Origin: Dillenia suffruticosa
Taxonomy: Eukaryota > Streptophyta > Magnoliopsida > Dilleniales > Dilleniaceae
Assembly (NCBI GenBank): GCA_033439265.1
Contig: JAVTVX010000019.1
Span: forward strand, 4,843,501-4,907,500
Length of the DNA: 64,000 nucleotides
Direction of reading: 5' to 3'
Below the pieces are notes generated by a model, which was not told where the DNA came from, made no database searches, and saw nothing but the letters and a program-made list of their open reading frames with translations. Numbering within the stretch: the stretch's first letter is position 1; each line of letters begins with the position of its first letter. Made by a program: the position numbers and the translations under genes. Positions 22,605-34,146 of the stretch are shown piece after piece.

Positions 22605-23531
22605 GACGATTTCTAGTCATAAGAGGCATTGAGAGTGACCCCGGTAAAACATAAGTCGCCCTGATATATATTCAAGATGAGGTCATTTGGGATATGATCG
22701 GGATGGAAATACCCACATCCATATTGCCTGTAAATAGCCAGATTTGAGATCTCAGATATCATTTGTATTTAGTGATATTATCTCCGAAATACTGTTTCTG
22801 AAATCTCTAGATAGAATTTTATGTGTAAATTAAGTTTTATATCTATACAGTGTTAGAGAAGTCTAACATATGCTCTTTTGAGAGATGAAAGGTTAACACT
22901 ATGACATGCGTTTCATACTGTGTGTGATAAGACGACTAGAGATAGTGAAAGCTACTACATGAAACGATGATCTGATCATGATCTTCGTTCCCACTATGTG
23001 AGACCCGATGGATCTTTAGTACCCTTATCATTTTCGGTTGCTTCTAGAAGTTTTGATTCAGTGTTTACTACTTTACTCTATTTACTTATAGCCCGGAAGA
23101 TAAATTTTGGTCCAAAGGGTAGATATAGGAAAGTAACTGAATTGAGGTTGATGGATTTGAGTTTGAGAAAATGAAAATCAATTTGTATTACATCATTGTA
23201 TTGTATTCACCGACCGGTCTGTTATATTTATCCATATTAGGATTCAAATATAATAGTGAATACACAGTCGAATAATAATTAGGAATCACTTTCGATGAGA
23301 AAAGTGGCTCGATGATATAATTGTAATGAGTTTGGGGTACAGCGAGACCATTAAATACTAATGATGACTTTTCGATCATTTTAACAGTTGTATCAAGAAG
23401 TTTTTATTTGCAGGTGTACTCACCAGTCGCACAACACACAATCTTGTATGAAAATCCAATAAGGTGATATGAAAGATCGCATGAGTTGTGATATTGTGAT
23501 GGATAAAATGTTTTTGTGTGTAAGTGAGAGA
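22605..23531 (+). other. Non-coding 3' region of the copia element
   Basis: Between the tandem duplication and the 3' LTR. No open frame of note and no gene recognised. A clear polypurine tract was not found right before 23532. Confidence 0.6.
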
Positions 23532-24031
23532 TGAAAGAAAAAGTGCCCACGTGGGGCATTTACTTTGATAAATTCCAAAGATGAAAGTTGGGGAATAATT
23601 GGTCAACCCATTATCCCAACCTTCCTAATTTTCTACCCATGATCCCATAATTAAGTCTCTAATGATTTACCAAGATTAAGAAGGAATATTAGGGTTAATC
23701 TCTTGAGAGGAGAACACAAGAAAGAGAGAAGGTGCAAGGATCTCAAATATCAAATTTTACAAAACTTTTCTTTGATTGAGAACTTAGAAAAATTCCGAGT
23801 AGGGAATTGTTACGTTGTTTTTGTCATCGAATTGATTATTGCGGTGTTGTGGTATTACAGTGATAACTTGTACAGTGTGGTTATCATCTCGACGGTGAGA
23901 TCGATCGAGAAGGGGTTTGTGGTTCTCAGTTTTTTCTACGATTTATTCACTAAGATATGCCAAAAAATAAAAACATTATATTATTCCAAAAATCTATTAT
24001 ACTTTCGCTTGTGTATAAATTAAATCTAGCA
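23532..24031 (+). repeat. 3' LTR of the copia element
   Basis: Starts TGAAAGAAAAAGTGCCCACG, ends TCTAGCA, and is followed by the target duplication GTTTG. Confidence 0.93.
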
Positions 24032-24036
24032 GTTTG

Positions 24037-26008
24037 CTTATTCAAAGATTTCTCATCAGTTTCCAATGTATTTTTGAAACTCAAATTACACTCTTATAGG
24101 TTTTTCATCGGAATGCATGGGTCTATCACCAAAATGTATAAATTTTCTAGTGACAATAATCAAATTGATTCAAAAAGTGCAATATTCATTTTTTGCGACC
24201 TTTTTAAACCCTCTTTGAATCGCAATAATCCTCTCCTACGGTTCCTTTATCAAGTATTGTCTCTCTCTCTCTGTATATATATACCTTAATCAGATCGGGA
24301 GTTTGACTACCACCGGATATAAAGAAAATAATATTGGGAGACCTCCCTCTTAAATAAGATCTGACAATCAGATCGAATCCGGATTAGTCAGAGTGAAACG
24401 TTGAAGACCAGAATGTCCAGATACAAAAAAAATATACCTCTTAATTCTTTTTTTTTTGGGTCTAAAAGTATATGTTATTTTATATTTCTTTCAAATTTCT
24501 AGATTATAAGATTTAAAAATTAAGTGGTTTGATTTCGGCGATCATTATTAACATCAAGAATGAAAATTTAACATTGGAATTTTGCTTCCTGTATATGCTT
24601 AATTTAATATTCAAAGTGATCAATGGGGCCCGCCTTGACCATCTAGTTATATAATATTTTTTTCTTAACAGAGGTAATTTGAAAATTATTATATGCAGCG
24701 ATAAATTAATTAATATATATATAGAAAAGACCCGGTGGCCTCATAACTTTTTAATTGGAACTGCCTCTTTTTCTTTAAAAATATCAAAAATCTCTTCTGA
24801 CTAAATGATCAGATGAATAATTCAAAAGTGCTTTGGACCAATAAGAGCAGTCACTCAGCCGGTAGTTTGAATAAGACTACCAACGTGTTATATAAATCTT
24901 ACAACAGAATATTAAACTCTTTTAATTAACATTTTAAATTTAAGTTTTAAAAATAAATAAACAAATACCGGGAGAGATAGCTCTTAAATCGAGTCACATT
25001 GCTCAAACCAAATTAATTATATTTTTCTATGTTTGTTTGTGGTCAAGTAAAAAAAAAAATGAATAAGGCCCGGTCTGAATGTTACATTTGCAAAACTATC
25101 CAATAAATCATCGTCACAATGTAAGCACACCTTTGTCTTGGTTGAATTGCACACCTTTTATCACAATACGAAGAAAGCCCGTAAGACAAGAGTAGGGATG
25201 ACTTCATCTACAAGTGGGCCGGGCTGATCTCCATGTAGTCCATTCCAGCCATGTTCACCCATCACTTTCAACTCATCTAAAATTGCATATTAAAATACTT
25301 TGTATCTGTATTGCTAACCGATGAAATTTTTTTTTTCTAATATGTTATGATTGGTATTTGGATTTTTGATTAATTTGATTTGAATATTTTAAAGTTTAAT
25401 TTAGGAGCGAACCCCCCTCAGTACCTTTTTTGATTCTTAAAATTTAAATTCAAGATTTTAATTAAAAGAGTTTAATCAAGAAAGTATTATGCTAACTCGT
25501 GGGATAGAAATTCCTCGTAAACTAGCAAATTTTAGTTTATTATGGACTAAATTCGAATGAAAATTTTTATTTTTATTTTGTCATCCCTTTTAACAAAAAA
25601 AAAAAAAAAAGGCAAAAGGAACCGTAATATAAATTGTGACAAAAAGGTTGCATTCAGAAAACATCATGAATTATTTAAATTTATAATATGCACAATTTTT
25701 ACAGAAGCAAATTGTTTAATGGAGTGGAGGATACATTTTAGAGAACCATATTTGGTTTTTTTTTTTTTTTTTTTTTGATACCCTTGGCATGGCCATCGTT
25801 CACTATTTAAGATTTCATCCCGATTAAATTTGGACTGACCTTTATAGAATCTGTTTCTTTGGAAACGGGTCTTCTAATATTGATTTTTTTTCATTCCATG
25901 CCGAGTTGACACCCAAAATTTGGGTTCACGGTGACATTCAATTAATTGGTAGGGAAGGTGTCGTTTGCCGATTAGGTGAAAGCATCCATGAACTATTTCA
26001 AAATGAAG
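24037..26008. other. AT-rich spacer, no gene recognised
   Basis: Contains a short CT tract near 24258, an A run at about 25596-25611 and a T run near 25757-25776. Frames at 23957-24289 and 25557-25778 are low-complexity chance frames. Confidence 0.6.
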
Positions 26009-26405
26009 ACCAACAAATCCTTCTTCATCCTTTCCCCTTTTTTTTTTTTTTTAATTTAATTTTATTTTTTTTTAAATCTTGGGTTTTATCATATATCAAT
26101 AGTTTCTGATTTTATTTTCTTAACCCGCAAGTTTCGGAACTGCAAATGCAAATATATTTTGATTAGGAAAGTAGAATTTTAGTTTAATTCAACTTCTTAG
26201 TTTACAAGTTTCCTTGGAATCTCAGTTATAAATAATGCTTTACTAATTGGAAAAAGGACCTTCAAACACAGAAGAAAATATAGAATGAGAGAATAAGATG
26301 CAAAAATATTAAACAAAGTAGTGAAATACACTTGGATGCTTGCTTTCTCACATGATCCACCCGCATCATCATGTCAGAAAGCAAGCATCCAATTTTATTT
26401 ACAAC

Positions 26406-26443
<38 letters not shown>

Positions 26444-26545
26444 ATTTTCAAATTTTGGGTATGTCCCTTTGATTCTTTTTAATTTTTTCTTTTCGTTTCT
26501 TGATTAAAAAAATATATATGTGATGACAACAACAAGAGATGGTTT
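26009..26545. repeat. Host repeat unit 1, uninterrupted copy
   Basis: Left half (26009-26229) matches 26905-27104, and right half (26230-26545) matches 45209-45560. The junction between halves (TCTCA then GTTATAAATAATGC) is therefore the empty site into which the copia element at 27105-45203 inserted in the second unit. It contains a strong hairpin (26332-26392) and a (GA)n tract (26409-26442). Function unknown. Confidence 0.85.
26332..26392. repeat. 61-nt perfect-type hairpin in host repeat unit 1
   Basis: Arms 26332-26356 and 26368-26392 pair at 24 of 25 positions around an 11-base loop; the outer 17 pairs are TTGGATGCTTGCTTTCT against its complement. The corresponding hairpin is kept in the second unit at 45346-45406. 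It could encode a small hairpin RNA or be the tip of a small foldback element. I do not match it to any known plant microRNA. Confidence 0.85.
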
Positions 26546-26904
26546 CTTTTCGTTTCTTTTTGATTTTATTTAGTTGGGAATGAATTTTTTTTTACCTTAA
26601 GCCATCAAGAGATGGTTTTTGTTCTCTCAAGAGGCTTCAATCAACCAGGAATAATTGTTTCAGCACCCGCAAAACACTTCAATCAAACACCATGAAGGGT
26701 TTAATTGCCCTCGAGTCTACATATTTTGGGACTTTTTTTTTTTTTAATTAATTTGGGTTTCTCGGAGGATAAAAGAAAAAAAAAACGTAGTACAATTTTG
26801 TGGTGTAAATTTGTGGGGCTGCGCATGACGACAACAAATTCTTGAGTATCATACATGAGAGTAAGTTGTCCGGTTGAGAACTAATGAACTATTGAACCAC
26901 TACA
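26546..26904. other. AT-rich stretch between host repeat units
   Basis: Contains repeated AGAGATGGTTT and TTTCTTTTCGTTTCT blocks. No gene recognised. Confidence 0.5.
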
Positions 26905-27104
26905 TCTTCAAATCCTTCTTCATCGTTTGCTTTTTTTAATCTTGGGTTGAATCATATATCAAGAGTTTCTGTTTTTTTCCCCTTCATCCACAAGTTTCAA
27001 TGGAACTAGAACTCCAAGTCTGCAACTGCAAATATATTTCCATTAGGAAAGTTGACTTTTATTTTAATTTAACTTCTTATTTTACAAGACTACTTGGACT
27101 CTTA
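26905..27104. repeat. Host repeat unit 2, left half
   Basis: Diverged match to 26009-26229 (shared CAAATCCTTCTTCATC, TCATATATCAA, ACTGCAAATATATTT, TTACAAG). It ends TCTTA at 27104, where the copia LTR begins; the right half resumes at 45204 after the insertions. Confidence 0.85.
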
Positions 27105-27609
27105 TGTTTGAATGCATGGCAGTTATAATGCAAACTTCTAATATAAAAATTGAATCAAAATAAAACGGATACGATTTAGGGTTACCTTCGGCTATATTTT
27201 TCTTCTTCACTTCCGATAATTGTAAAACCACTATAATGATCCTTGAATCGTGTATAAACATTCTAAATTCTCAATTTCACTCAATTGATAGTGAATAATT
27301 ACGAAATTTTGATTTAAGAATCCAATATATTAGGTGGGGTTTTATATAGATTCTCAACTATCAAAAAGTCATTAAAATCTTATAATTATTTGTTGGACAT
27401 TATAAAAAGATAATTAAACATTCAAAATGGAAAAATAAAAATTAATTATGTGGAGATTTGAATGAACTACCAAAATATGGTTAAATGCAATTCAATTCAA
27501 ATTCTTTTTATTATTTATGATATTTAATCTTTTTTTAGTTATATTTTTCTCATTAACTCAATTTTGATTGCATTAATTTATAGAATTTGAATTTAAAAAA
27601 TTCATAATA
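27105..27609 (-). repeat. 3' LTR of the split copia element
   Basis: On + it starts TGTTTGAATG and ends CATAATA. It aligns along its length with 44678-45203 (shared TCTAATATAAAAATTGA, TTTAGGGTTA and TCTAAATTCTCAATTT). Confidence 0.88.
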
Positions 27610-27626
27610 TTCTCCCACTTGACCCA
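27610..27626 (-). other. Polypurine tract of the split copia element
   Basis: The - strand reads GGGTCAAGTGGGAGAA right before the 3' LTR, the usual plus-strand primer position. Confidence 0.75.
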
Positions 27627-27859
27627 ATAAACCAATTTGAAATCAAAACCAAGTCAATTTTTTATGAAAATGAAGTACGTGAGTTCCACGATAAATTCTT
27701 TAAAAAAGAGTATTATTTTTTTTGTACCATAATATATTTTATTTTCTAATTTTACGGTGACATTTACTTTACGAATAAATTTTATATTTATTTGAAATTC
27801 AAACTTGATAAATTTATTTCAAAACAAAAATATATGCACAATTTTATTCAGAAAATTCA

Positions 27860-30500
27860 ACTCTAAATTTCATTTGAATAGGACAATAATCCCATATTTA
27901 CAATATGATTCCTGAATCTGCTTGGTGGTATGTCTTTAGTTAAGGAATCAACCAACATACAATCAGTGCTATTGTATTGGATTATAACTTTATTTTCTAA
28001 TACTTTTTCCTAAATGACTAAATACTTTATGTCGATATGCATATTTCAACTACCACTCTTATTATTCTTAGTAAAAAATATAATAATTGAATTATTATAA
28101 AATATATATAATAGTATAGGTATAGAATCTAAAATTTTAAACTCGGATATAAAACTCTTGATCTATATTGCGTGTAGCGTATCCTCAAAACATGCCACGA
28201 ACTCGACTTTCATAGTAGAGGTCGTAGTCAATGTCTGCTTAGTACCTCTCCATGATACAGCTCCTTTGGCCATTATGAATATGTAACTCGATACTGATTT
28301 TCAAGAATCAATACAGTTAGAAAAATCTAAATCTGAGTACCTGTCTACTTCTAAACTACTGGTTTTTTTTTTTATGTAAGTATGTCTTTCTTGGTATTTT
28401 ATAGATATTTCAACATTTTCTTTGCAGGCTTCCAATGTTCCAAACCCAGATTATTTTGATATCTTCCTGACATCCCCAAAGCATGTGCCATATAAGATCT
28501 TATACAGATCGTGCATACATGAGACTTTCAACAATAGAAACATATGAGATATTAGTCATATGTTCTCTTTCCAAATCTATATTAGAGCATTGGTCTAAAT
28601 TGAAACTATCTCTTTTGACAATCAGAGTTATACTTGGTAAACAGTTTCCATCCTATATCTTTTAAACACTTTTTTGATATAGGTCTCTTGAAATAGTTTC
28701 AGAATTTTATGGGATCTATTTTGATGTATCTTTATATCAATTACATAAGATGTATCATATAAAATTTTCATATTAAAGTTCTTAGAAAGGAACTATTTTA
28801 CTTTATACAACATCCTCTTATCATTTGTGACAAATAGTATCATCCACATATAAGATAAAGAAACAAAATTTACTCCTATTAACCTTAAAGTATATGCATT
28901 GATCCATAATATTCTCTTCAAATCCGAATGGAATGACTATATTATAGAATTTCAGGTACCATTGACAGAAGGTTTGTTTCAACCCATATATGAATTTTTT
29001 GATTTTGCACACCAAATATTCATTACCATTGGAGGAGATTTCTTTATGTTGATATATGTAAATCTCTTCCTCTAGTTCCCTATTATGAAAAATTGTTTCA
29101 CATCCATTTGTTACAACTCTAGGTTGAAATGTGCAATAAGTGTCAGAATAATATGAAGGGAATATTTTTGGGATACCGGAGAAAATGTCTCCAAGTAGTT
29201 GATTCTTAGTAACGAGTTTGGTTTTGTATTTCTCGATATTGTTTAATGAGTCAGTATTAGTCTTAAATACGTATTTACATATGATGAGATTTACCTCACT
29301 GGTAACTTTACAAGATTCCAGACTCCGTTGCTCCTTATGGACTCTATCTTATCTTTCATGACATTCAACCATAAGTTCGAATTGTTAGAGCTCATGACTT
29401 ATGAAAACGTTTCCAGATTTTCTACGACTCCAAGTTATATTTAAATTCCTAAAGGGATACCACATAGGAGTAGATCTCCTTAATGTTAGTTCAACAATCT
29501 CCGTAAGAGAAGGTTGATTAATTTGATCTTGGACAACTGTTTGTGAAATTTTTTTGTTATTATCTGTACCATGATTTATGTCCATAGACACTTAAGGATC
29601 ATTTTTGATGATAACTAATTTGGTACTTGAACTTGACTGGATAATTAATGGGTCTCTTTTAGGAGTTAAGTCCCGAAAGTAATTCTTCTCGCTGACCAAG
29701 TCATTTTTTAGAAATCTAGCATTTCTAAATTTTATAAATTTAGTATGGTAAGATAGACAATAAAACCGATATCTCTTTAATTTATCAGCATAACCGACAA
29801 AATATCTATTCACGATCCTTGAGTTTAGTTTCTTTTTATGTTGCTGGATAGCTCAAAATGCATATATGTCTTAAACTAAATTTTCAACCCTTAAATAACC
29901 GAAGGGAGTTTTGGCTACTGTCTTGAATAAAATCCTATTTAGGATGTATATTGCCATTTTGAGAGTTTTAAGTTATAAGAATTTATACAATTTGGAACTA
30001 GCCATCATACTCCCAACCATATCAAGTAAAATCCTGTTTCTCCTTTCAGCTACTCTATTCTGGTTTGGTGAACTAGACATAGTGTATTTGACAACGATCT
30101 CATTTTCCTGAAATAAGGATTTGGTATTTGTCCATTCTCTATATATCTTTCATAATTTCTCCACTTCTATGTGATTTCATGACATTTATTTGCTTACCAT
30201 ATTATTTCTCTACTTCTGCTTTGAAAATTTTAGAGGCATTCAACGTTTCATTATTATGACGAAAGATATAGAGATACATATATTGTGAGTAGTTATTTAT
30301 AAATGAGATGAAATAATTATAACCATACGAGTCTATACCTAAAGTATAAATGTTCATATGCATAATTTCAAGTAATTCTGAACTCTTCTTTGTATCTTTT
30401 TGAATCTTGTTGGTTTGCTTTCCCATATTGCAGTCCATACAAGTTTCAAATTCACTAAAATTTAGGGTATTAAGTACTATAACATTTACCAACTTTTTTA
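27860..30500 (-). pseudogene. Broken copia pol (integrase, RT, RNase H)
   Basis: The integrase finger and core are at 30492-30202 (CMDCNMGKQTNK, then YFISFINNYSQYMYLY, where the usual D-D pair is N-N). Integrase C-terminal block is at 29813-29592 (YFVGYADKLKRYRFY). An RT block is at 29015-28821 with FILYVDDT, so YVDD is kept. RNase H is at about 28290-27870 (KQTLTTTSTMKVEFVA, HIDIKYLVI). Many stops and shifts lie between. Gene order identifies copia; the family differs from the 16713 element. Confidence 0.87.
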
Positions 30501-30999
30501 TCTTTTTTATGGAGACGTGTTTTAATTTTCGATATTACAATACGGAAGAGTTTTCCTCAATGACAATTCTTTTAACCCCCATATGTGCAACATTCATGCA
30601 AACATTGTGTTATAAAGTAATACTATACAATTCATCCAATAATAGACCATAACCAATGATATTTGAACAAAAAAATAATGTCATTTCATTAATAAATTGA
30701 AAGATTAACTGAATTGTAGAAATTTTGAAACAAAAATTTATTTTCTAAAAAATTTAGATATATAGAATGAGCTCGCAATTGTCGATACACTTTACCTATG
30801 AATTCATCTTATTGTCTAAATAGATGAGTTGTTTGCAATTTACCAGTTTCCTTAGATTTTGTAAACCCTACAACACATTTGTAATGTGAATATTACAACT
30901 AAAATCAATCTACTAAGTGTTATGAGAAGTCTTACTCATGTAAAATTCATAACAAACTAATGACAATTTTTTACATTTATTCTTAAGCAAGCGCTTGCA

Positions 31000-31770
31000 T
31001 TTGACACAATCCTACTTTATGTGTCTTTTCTTTTTACAGAAGAAACATTTAGACTCTTTTTTATGTCCGCTTTTGGTTTTGTGCCATTTTGGTTCAGTTT
31101 GGATTTGCCTTTCTTCTTTCCTTACACTGCCACATGTGCACTTGCAAAACCTTACTTCATCTCCATCAGTAGTCTTCCTTCTTCCTGTACACATATGACC
31201 ATCAATTCATTGGTAGACCATTTCTTCTTATGTGTATTGTAGGAGAATTTAAAAGTTTTGTAGGGTTGTGGAGGAGGGCTCAGAATGAAGTGCACGAAAA
31301 AAGATTTAGACATCTAAACCTTCAGGGTTTTTAATTGAGCTGCTTTGTCTCGCATCCATATGATGTGCTCACGCACATCATGGAAGTAGTAAGCCTTGTA
31401 GAGGAGAACTGGATAATGAGCATACTGACCAAGACTTCTTTGATTTTGCAAATTGCTCATCTATAGTTTTAAAAAAAATATGGACATTAGTATGCTGATT
31501 GATTGAATCACGGACATCAGTCGAGATTTTACTATGTGTAAACATGATATTTAGGCGATTAGATCATTCCCAACATTTATAAAGAGTCTTATCAGACTCA
31601 TAATTGGTATTGGTTATTGGAAGTGGCTCGTTCTTCCTAATAGTATAATCAATGTTCAAAAAACCAAAATGGAAAAATACCATTTTCCTCAATTCCTTAT
31701 AATTCTTTTCATTTAAATTGAAAAAATCGGATTTTAAATTTATGGTTTAAAATACTATAAAATAAATAAA
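31000..31770 (-). pseudogene. Broken copia gag with CCHC knuckle
   Basis: The N-terminal block is at about 31750-31600 (LNEKNYKELRKMVFFHFGFL, then DYTIRKNEPLP), and the knuckle is at about 31050-31008 (CFFCKKKRHIKKDC). The frame is interrupted. Its 5' end is cut off from the leader by the element starting at 31812. Confidence 0.82.
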
Positions 31771-31811
31771 TATACTTATGAACTATATGTGAGGTATTTA
31801 ATATGTATCTA

Positions 31812-33023
31812 TGATAGGGTTTAAATATGTGTAATATTTGTGATTGATTTTGTATTATTTTTGAATAAATATTACACTAATATTTATATTTAATGATATT
31901 TGACTTAGGAGGAGAATTATTATGGAAATAGAAGAAAAACAAATTAAATTAGAGCAATTTTGTAAAAAATAAAAAATTGGATAGCAATACTTTTTTATTA
32001 ATACGTGGTCACATTGATTACAAGAGACAATATAAAATTTTGAAGAATTTTATTCTATTCCTAATATTTAGGAAAAAAATTTTTGAAAATGTAAATTTCT
32101 TAAAATATTATTTTAGGAAGTTTATTTTTTACTCTCTTTTTATTTATTTAATAGTTATTTAGGGTTAAAAATATTTATCTTTTGCAAATAGGAAAATTTT
32201 TATCTTGTTTAGGGTTATACTCCTATATATATAGGAGTGTTACATATTGTTTAGGACAACTTTTGGAGGAGTGCAACCTAAGGGGGGCAGCAGCTCCCAC
32301 ATCCACAGTAGTAGCCGGGTAGCCCCAATGGGGCAACAGCAACCTACAGCCGTGGGAGACATTTTTCTTTATAGTTTTACTTTCTTTTCATCAAGCAATA
32401 AATAGTTAATGAGTTTTTATTTTCATATTTTATTTCTAATTTATTTTTCTAGTTGAAGGTTAGTGAAAACTTTGATTCATGACATTGTGAGATCTAAATG
32501 TGCTATTTCTTTCAACAATCATAGGTATTTATTTAATTCATGTATTTTATAGATCATGATTTTTTAGAATTTATTGAATAGATGACCAATATTTAATAGA
32601 TATAGAATAATTTACAGCTAATTAAAACAATAAATTCATAATTATCGACGAAATAAGGAGAGATCGGTCGTTGAGCGTTTGTCAACGAGTATAACTAATT
32701 AATTTATGTATTGTTGAATTATTCTTGAATCGAAAATCAATCGATTGAATCGAAATGGAAACGAACCCTTCAACTAGATTAATTTATAGTGACTTTTAAT
32801 CCTTTAATTTTGCCTCACTTTATTTTGTCAATTGTTACTTTAATTTTAATTAGTTGTTTATTTCAATTTGTTAAGTTATTTAATTAATTTGAAACCACCC
32901 ACATTTTATTTTATTTTTCCTTAAAAAAATAAAACCGCCATTCCCTGTGGATAGACCCTACTCGCCCTAGACTTATTTTTAGTGAACTAAGTATTTTTAT
33001 TTTTGGTTGTTGACGACATACCA
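31812..33023 (+). repeat. 5' LTR of the Athila-like element
   Basis: 1212 bp; aligns with 36419-37795. A stretch of about 200 bp present in the 3' LTR (about 37232-37440) is missing here near 32640, most simply a deletion. Confidence 0.9.
32219..32238. promoter_or_regulatory. Palindromic TATA region of the 5' LTR
   Basis: ACTCCTATATATATAGGAGT is a perfect 20-base palindrome containing a TATA box, kept unchanged at 36826-36845 in the other LTR. It is the best candidate for the element's promoter. Confidence 0.6.
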
Positions 33024-33028
33024 AATTT

Positions 33029-33046
33029 TGGCGCCGTTGTCAGGGA
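33029..33046 (+). other. Primer binding site, Athila type
   Basis: TGGCGCCGTTGTCAGGGA lies five bases after the 5' LTR end and matches the primer site common to Athila-related plant gypsy elements. Confidence 0.85.
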
Positions 33047-33119
33047 ATGACGTTAAGTGATTTATTTCTTTTAAGTTTTCTTTTCTCCTTGTTCAAAGAC
33101 TAACCCTTTGTAGAGAACT

Positions 33120-34146
33120 TGCCGAAAGTTATAAAGGGCATGAAAGAGAAGGATATCAACCCCGAAAATATGGCTACTTAAAAAACTTTAAGAGAGTTAT
33201 TATTCTCTGATTTTAATGAAAATTCTTTTTGCAATGATTTTCTTAATATGGCAGCCAATGCCTAACAATTTGGAATAAGACAAAAAGTTCTAACGAGAGT
33301 CAACGAAGTAAGTGATTTTTCCCTTGGTCAAGAATTGAAAAAACTAAATTCTCTTATGTGTAATTTTATTATAGGAAAAACACAACAGGTCAAGGCATGT
33401 GGAGTTTGTTCTGATTTTGGTCATCCCACGGATTTATGCCTTACCCTTCTAGAAGATTCAAACGAGCAAATCAATGCAGCGACGGGATTTTTAGGACAAC
33501 CACAACGGACGTATGATCTCTATTCAAACACCTACAACCCAGGATGGAGGGATCACCCAAATTTTAATTATGGGAATCGACAACAAGGGTTTCAATAACA
33601 ATCTCGACCATAATTTCAACCACATCAACTCTCTTCAAGTGAAGGTATGTCTCTAGAAGAGATTGTTAAAAATTTAGCTAACAGTACTCAATTGCGTCAA
33701 TAGGAAAGCCAACGATTTCAACTAGAGACAAGAACCAGCATCCAAAATTTGAAAAATCAGATGTCGCAATAGACAACAACCGTAAGTCGAATAGAGAAAA
33801 ATAATGGGAAGCTACTTCTTAAGTTGAGGTTCATCTAAGGGAAAATAAAAGTACTATACTGTTCAAAAGTGAAAAAGAAGTGCATAATTTTTCATCAAAA
33901 GAGGCACACAAAGAAGAAGAAAACAAAGAGGAAACAATATCTTTTGATACTATACCGGAAAAGGTAAATGAGGTACCAAATGATTCAAATTCGAAACTAA
34001 CTACTTTTCCTCCTTTTTCTTGTAGGTTGGCACATTCTCAAGAGCAAGACGATGAGAAGGAGATGCACTTTATTATATATAATACTTTTATGCAAAATGA
34101 AATGAGTTTTGTGTTTAAGGAGAATTTTACAAATGATGTTGCATAA
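33120..34146 (+). pseudogene. Athila-like gag remnant
   Basis: Fragments include a CCHC knuckle (CGVCSDFGHPTDLC, about 33400-33441), EQINAATGFLG and PQRTYDLYSNTYNPGWRDHP, all typical of Athila gag, in an open frame 33335-33598. Later blocks (33640-33780 and 33880-34146, acidic and Lys-rich) continue the gag tail after stops. The N-terminal part before 33335 is broken. Confidence 0.85.

Larger units (their letters stand above)
16713..24031 (+). mobile_element. Complete but inactive Ty1/copia retrotransposon
   Basis: 5' LTR 16713-17203, primer site, long leader, gag, protease, integrase, reverse transcriptase, RNase H, 3' LTR 23532-24031. Perfect 5-bp target duplications GTTTG flank it at 16708-16712 and 24032-24036. 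The two LTRs differ at roughly one base in ten by eye, so the insertion is old. Every coding domain has stops or shifts. The leader contains a GC-rich patch (about 17740-17950) unlike the rest of the element. Confidence 0.95.

Noticed and set aside
26332..26392. Assignment of the hairpin to a named microRNA family
   Set aside because: The arm sequence does not match any family I can recall; only the structure is claimed.
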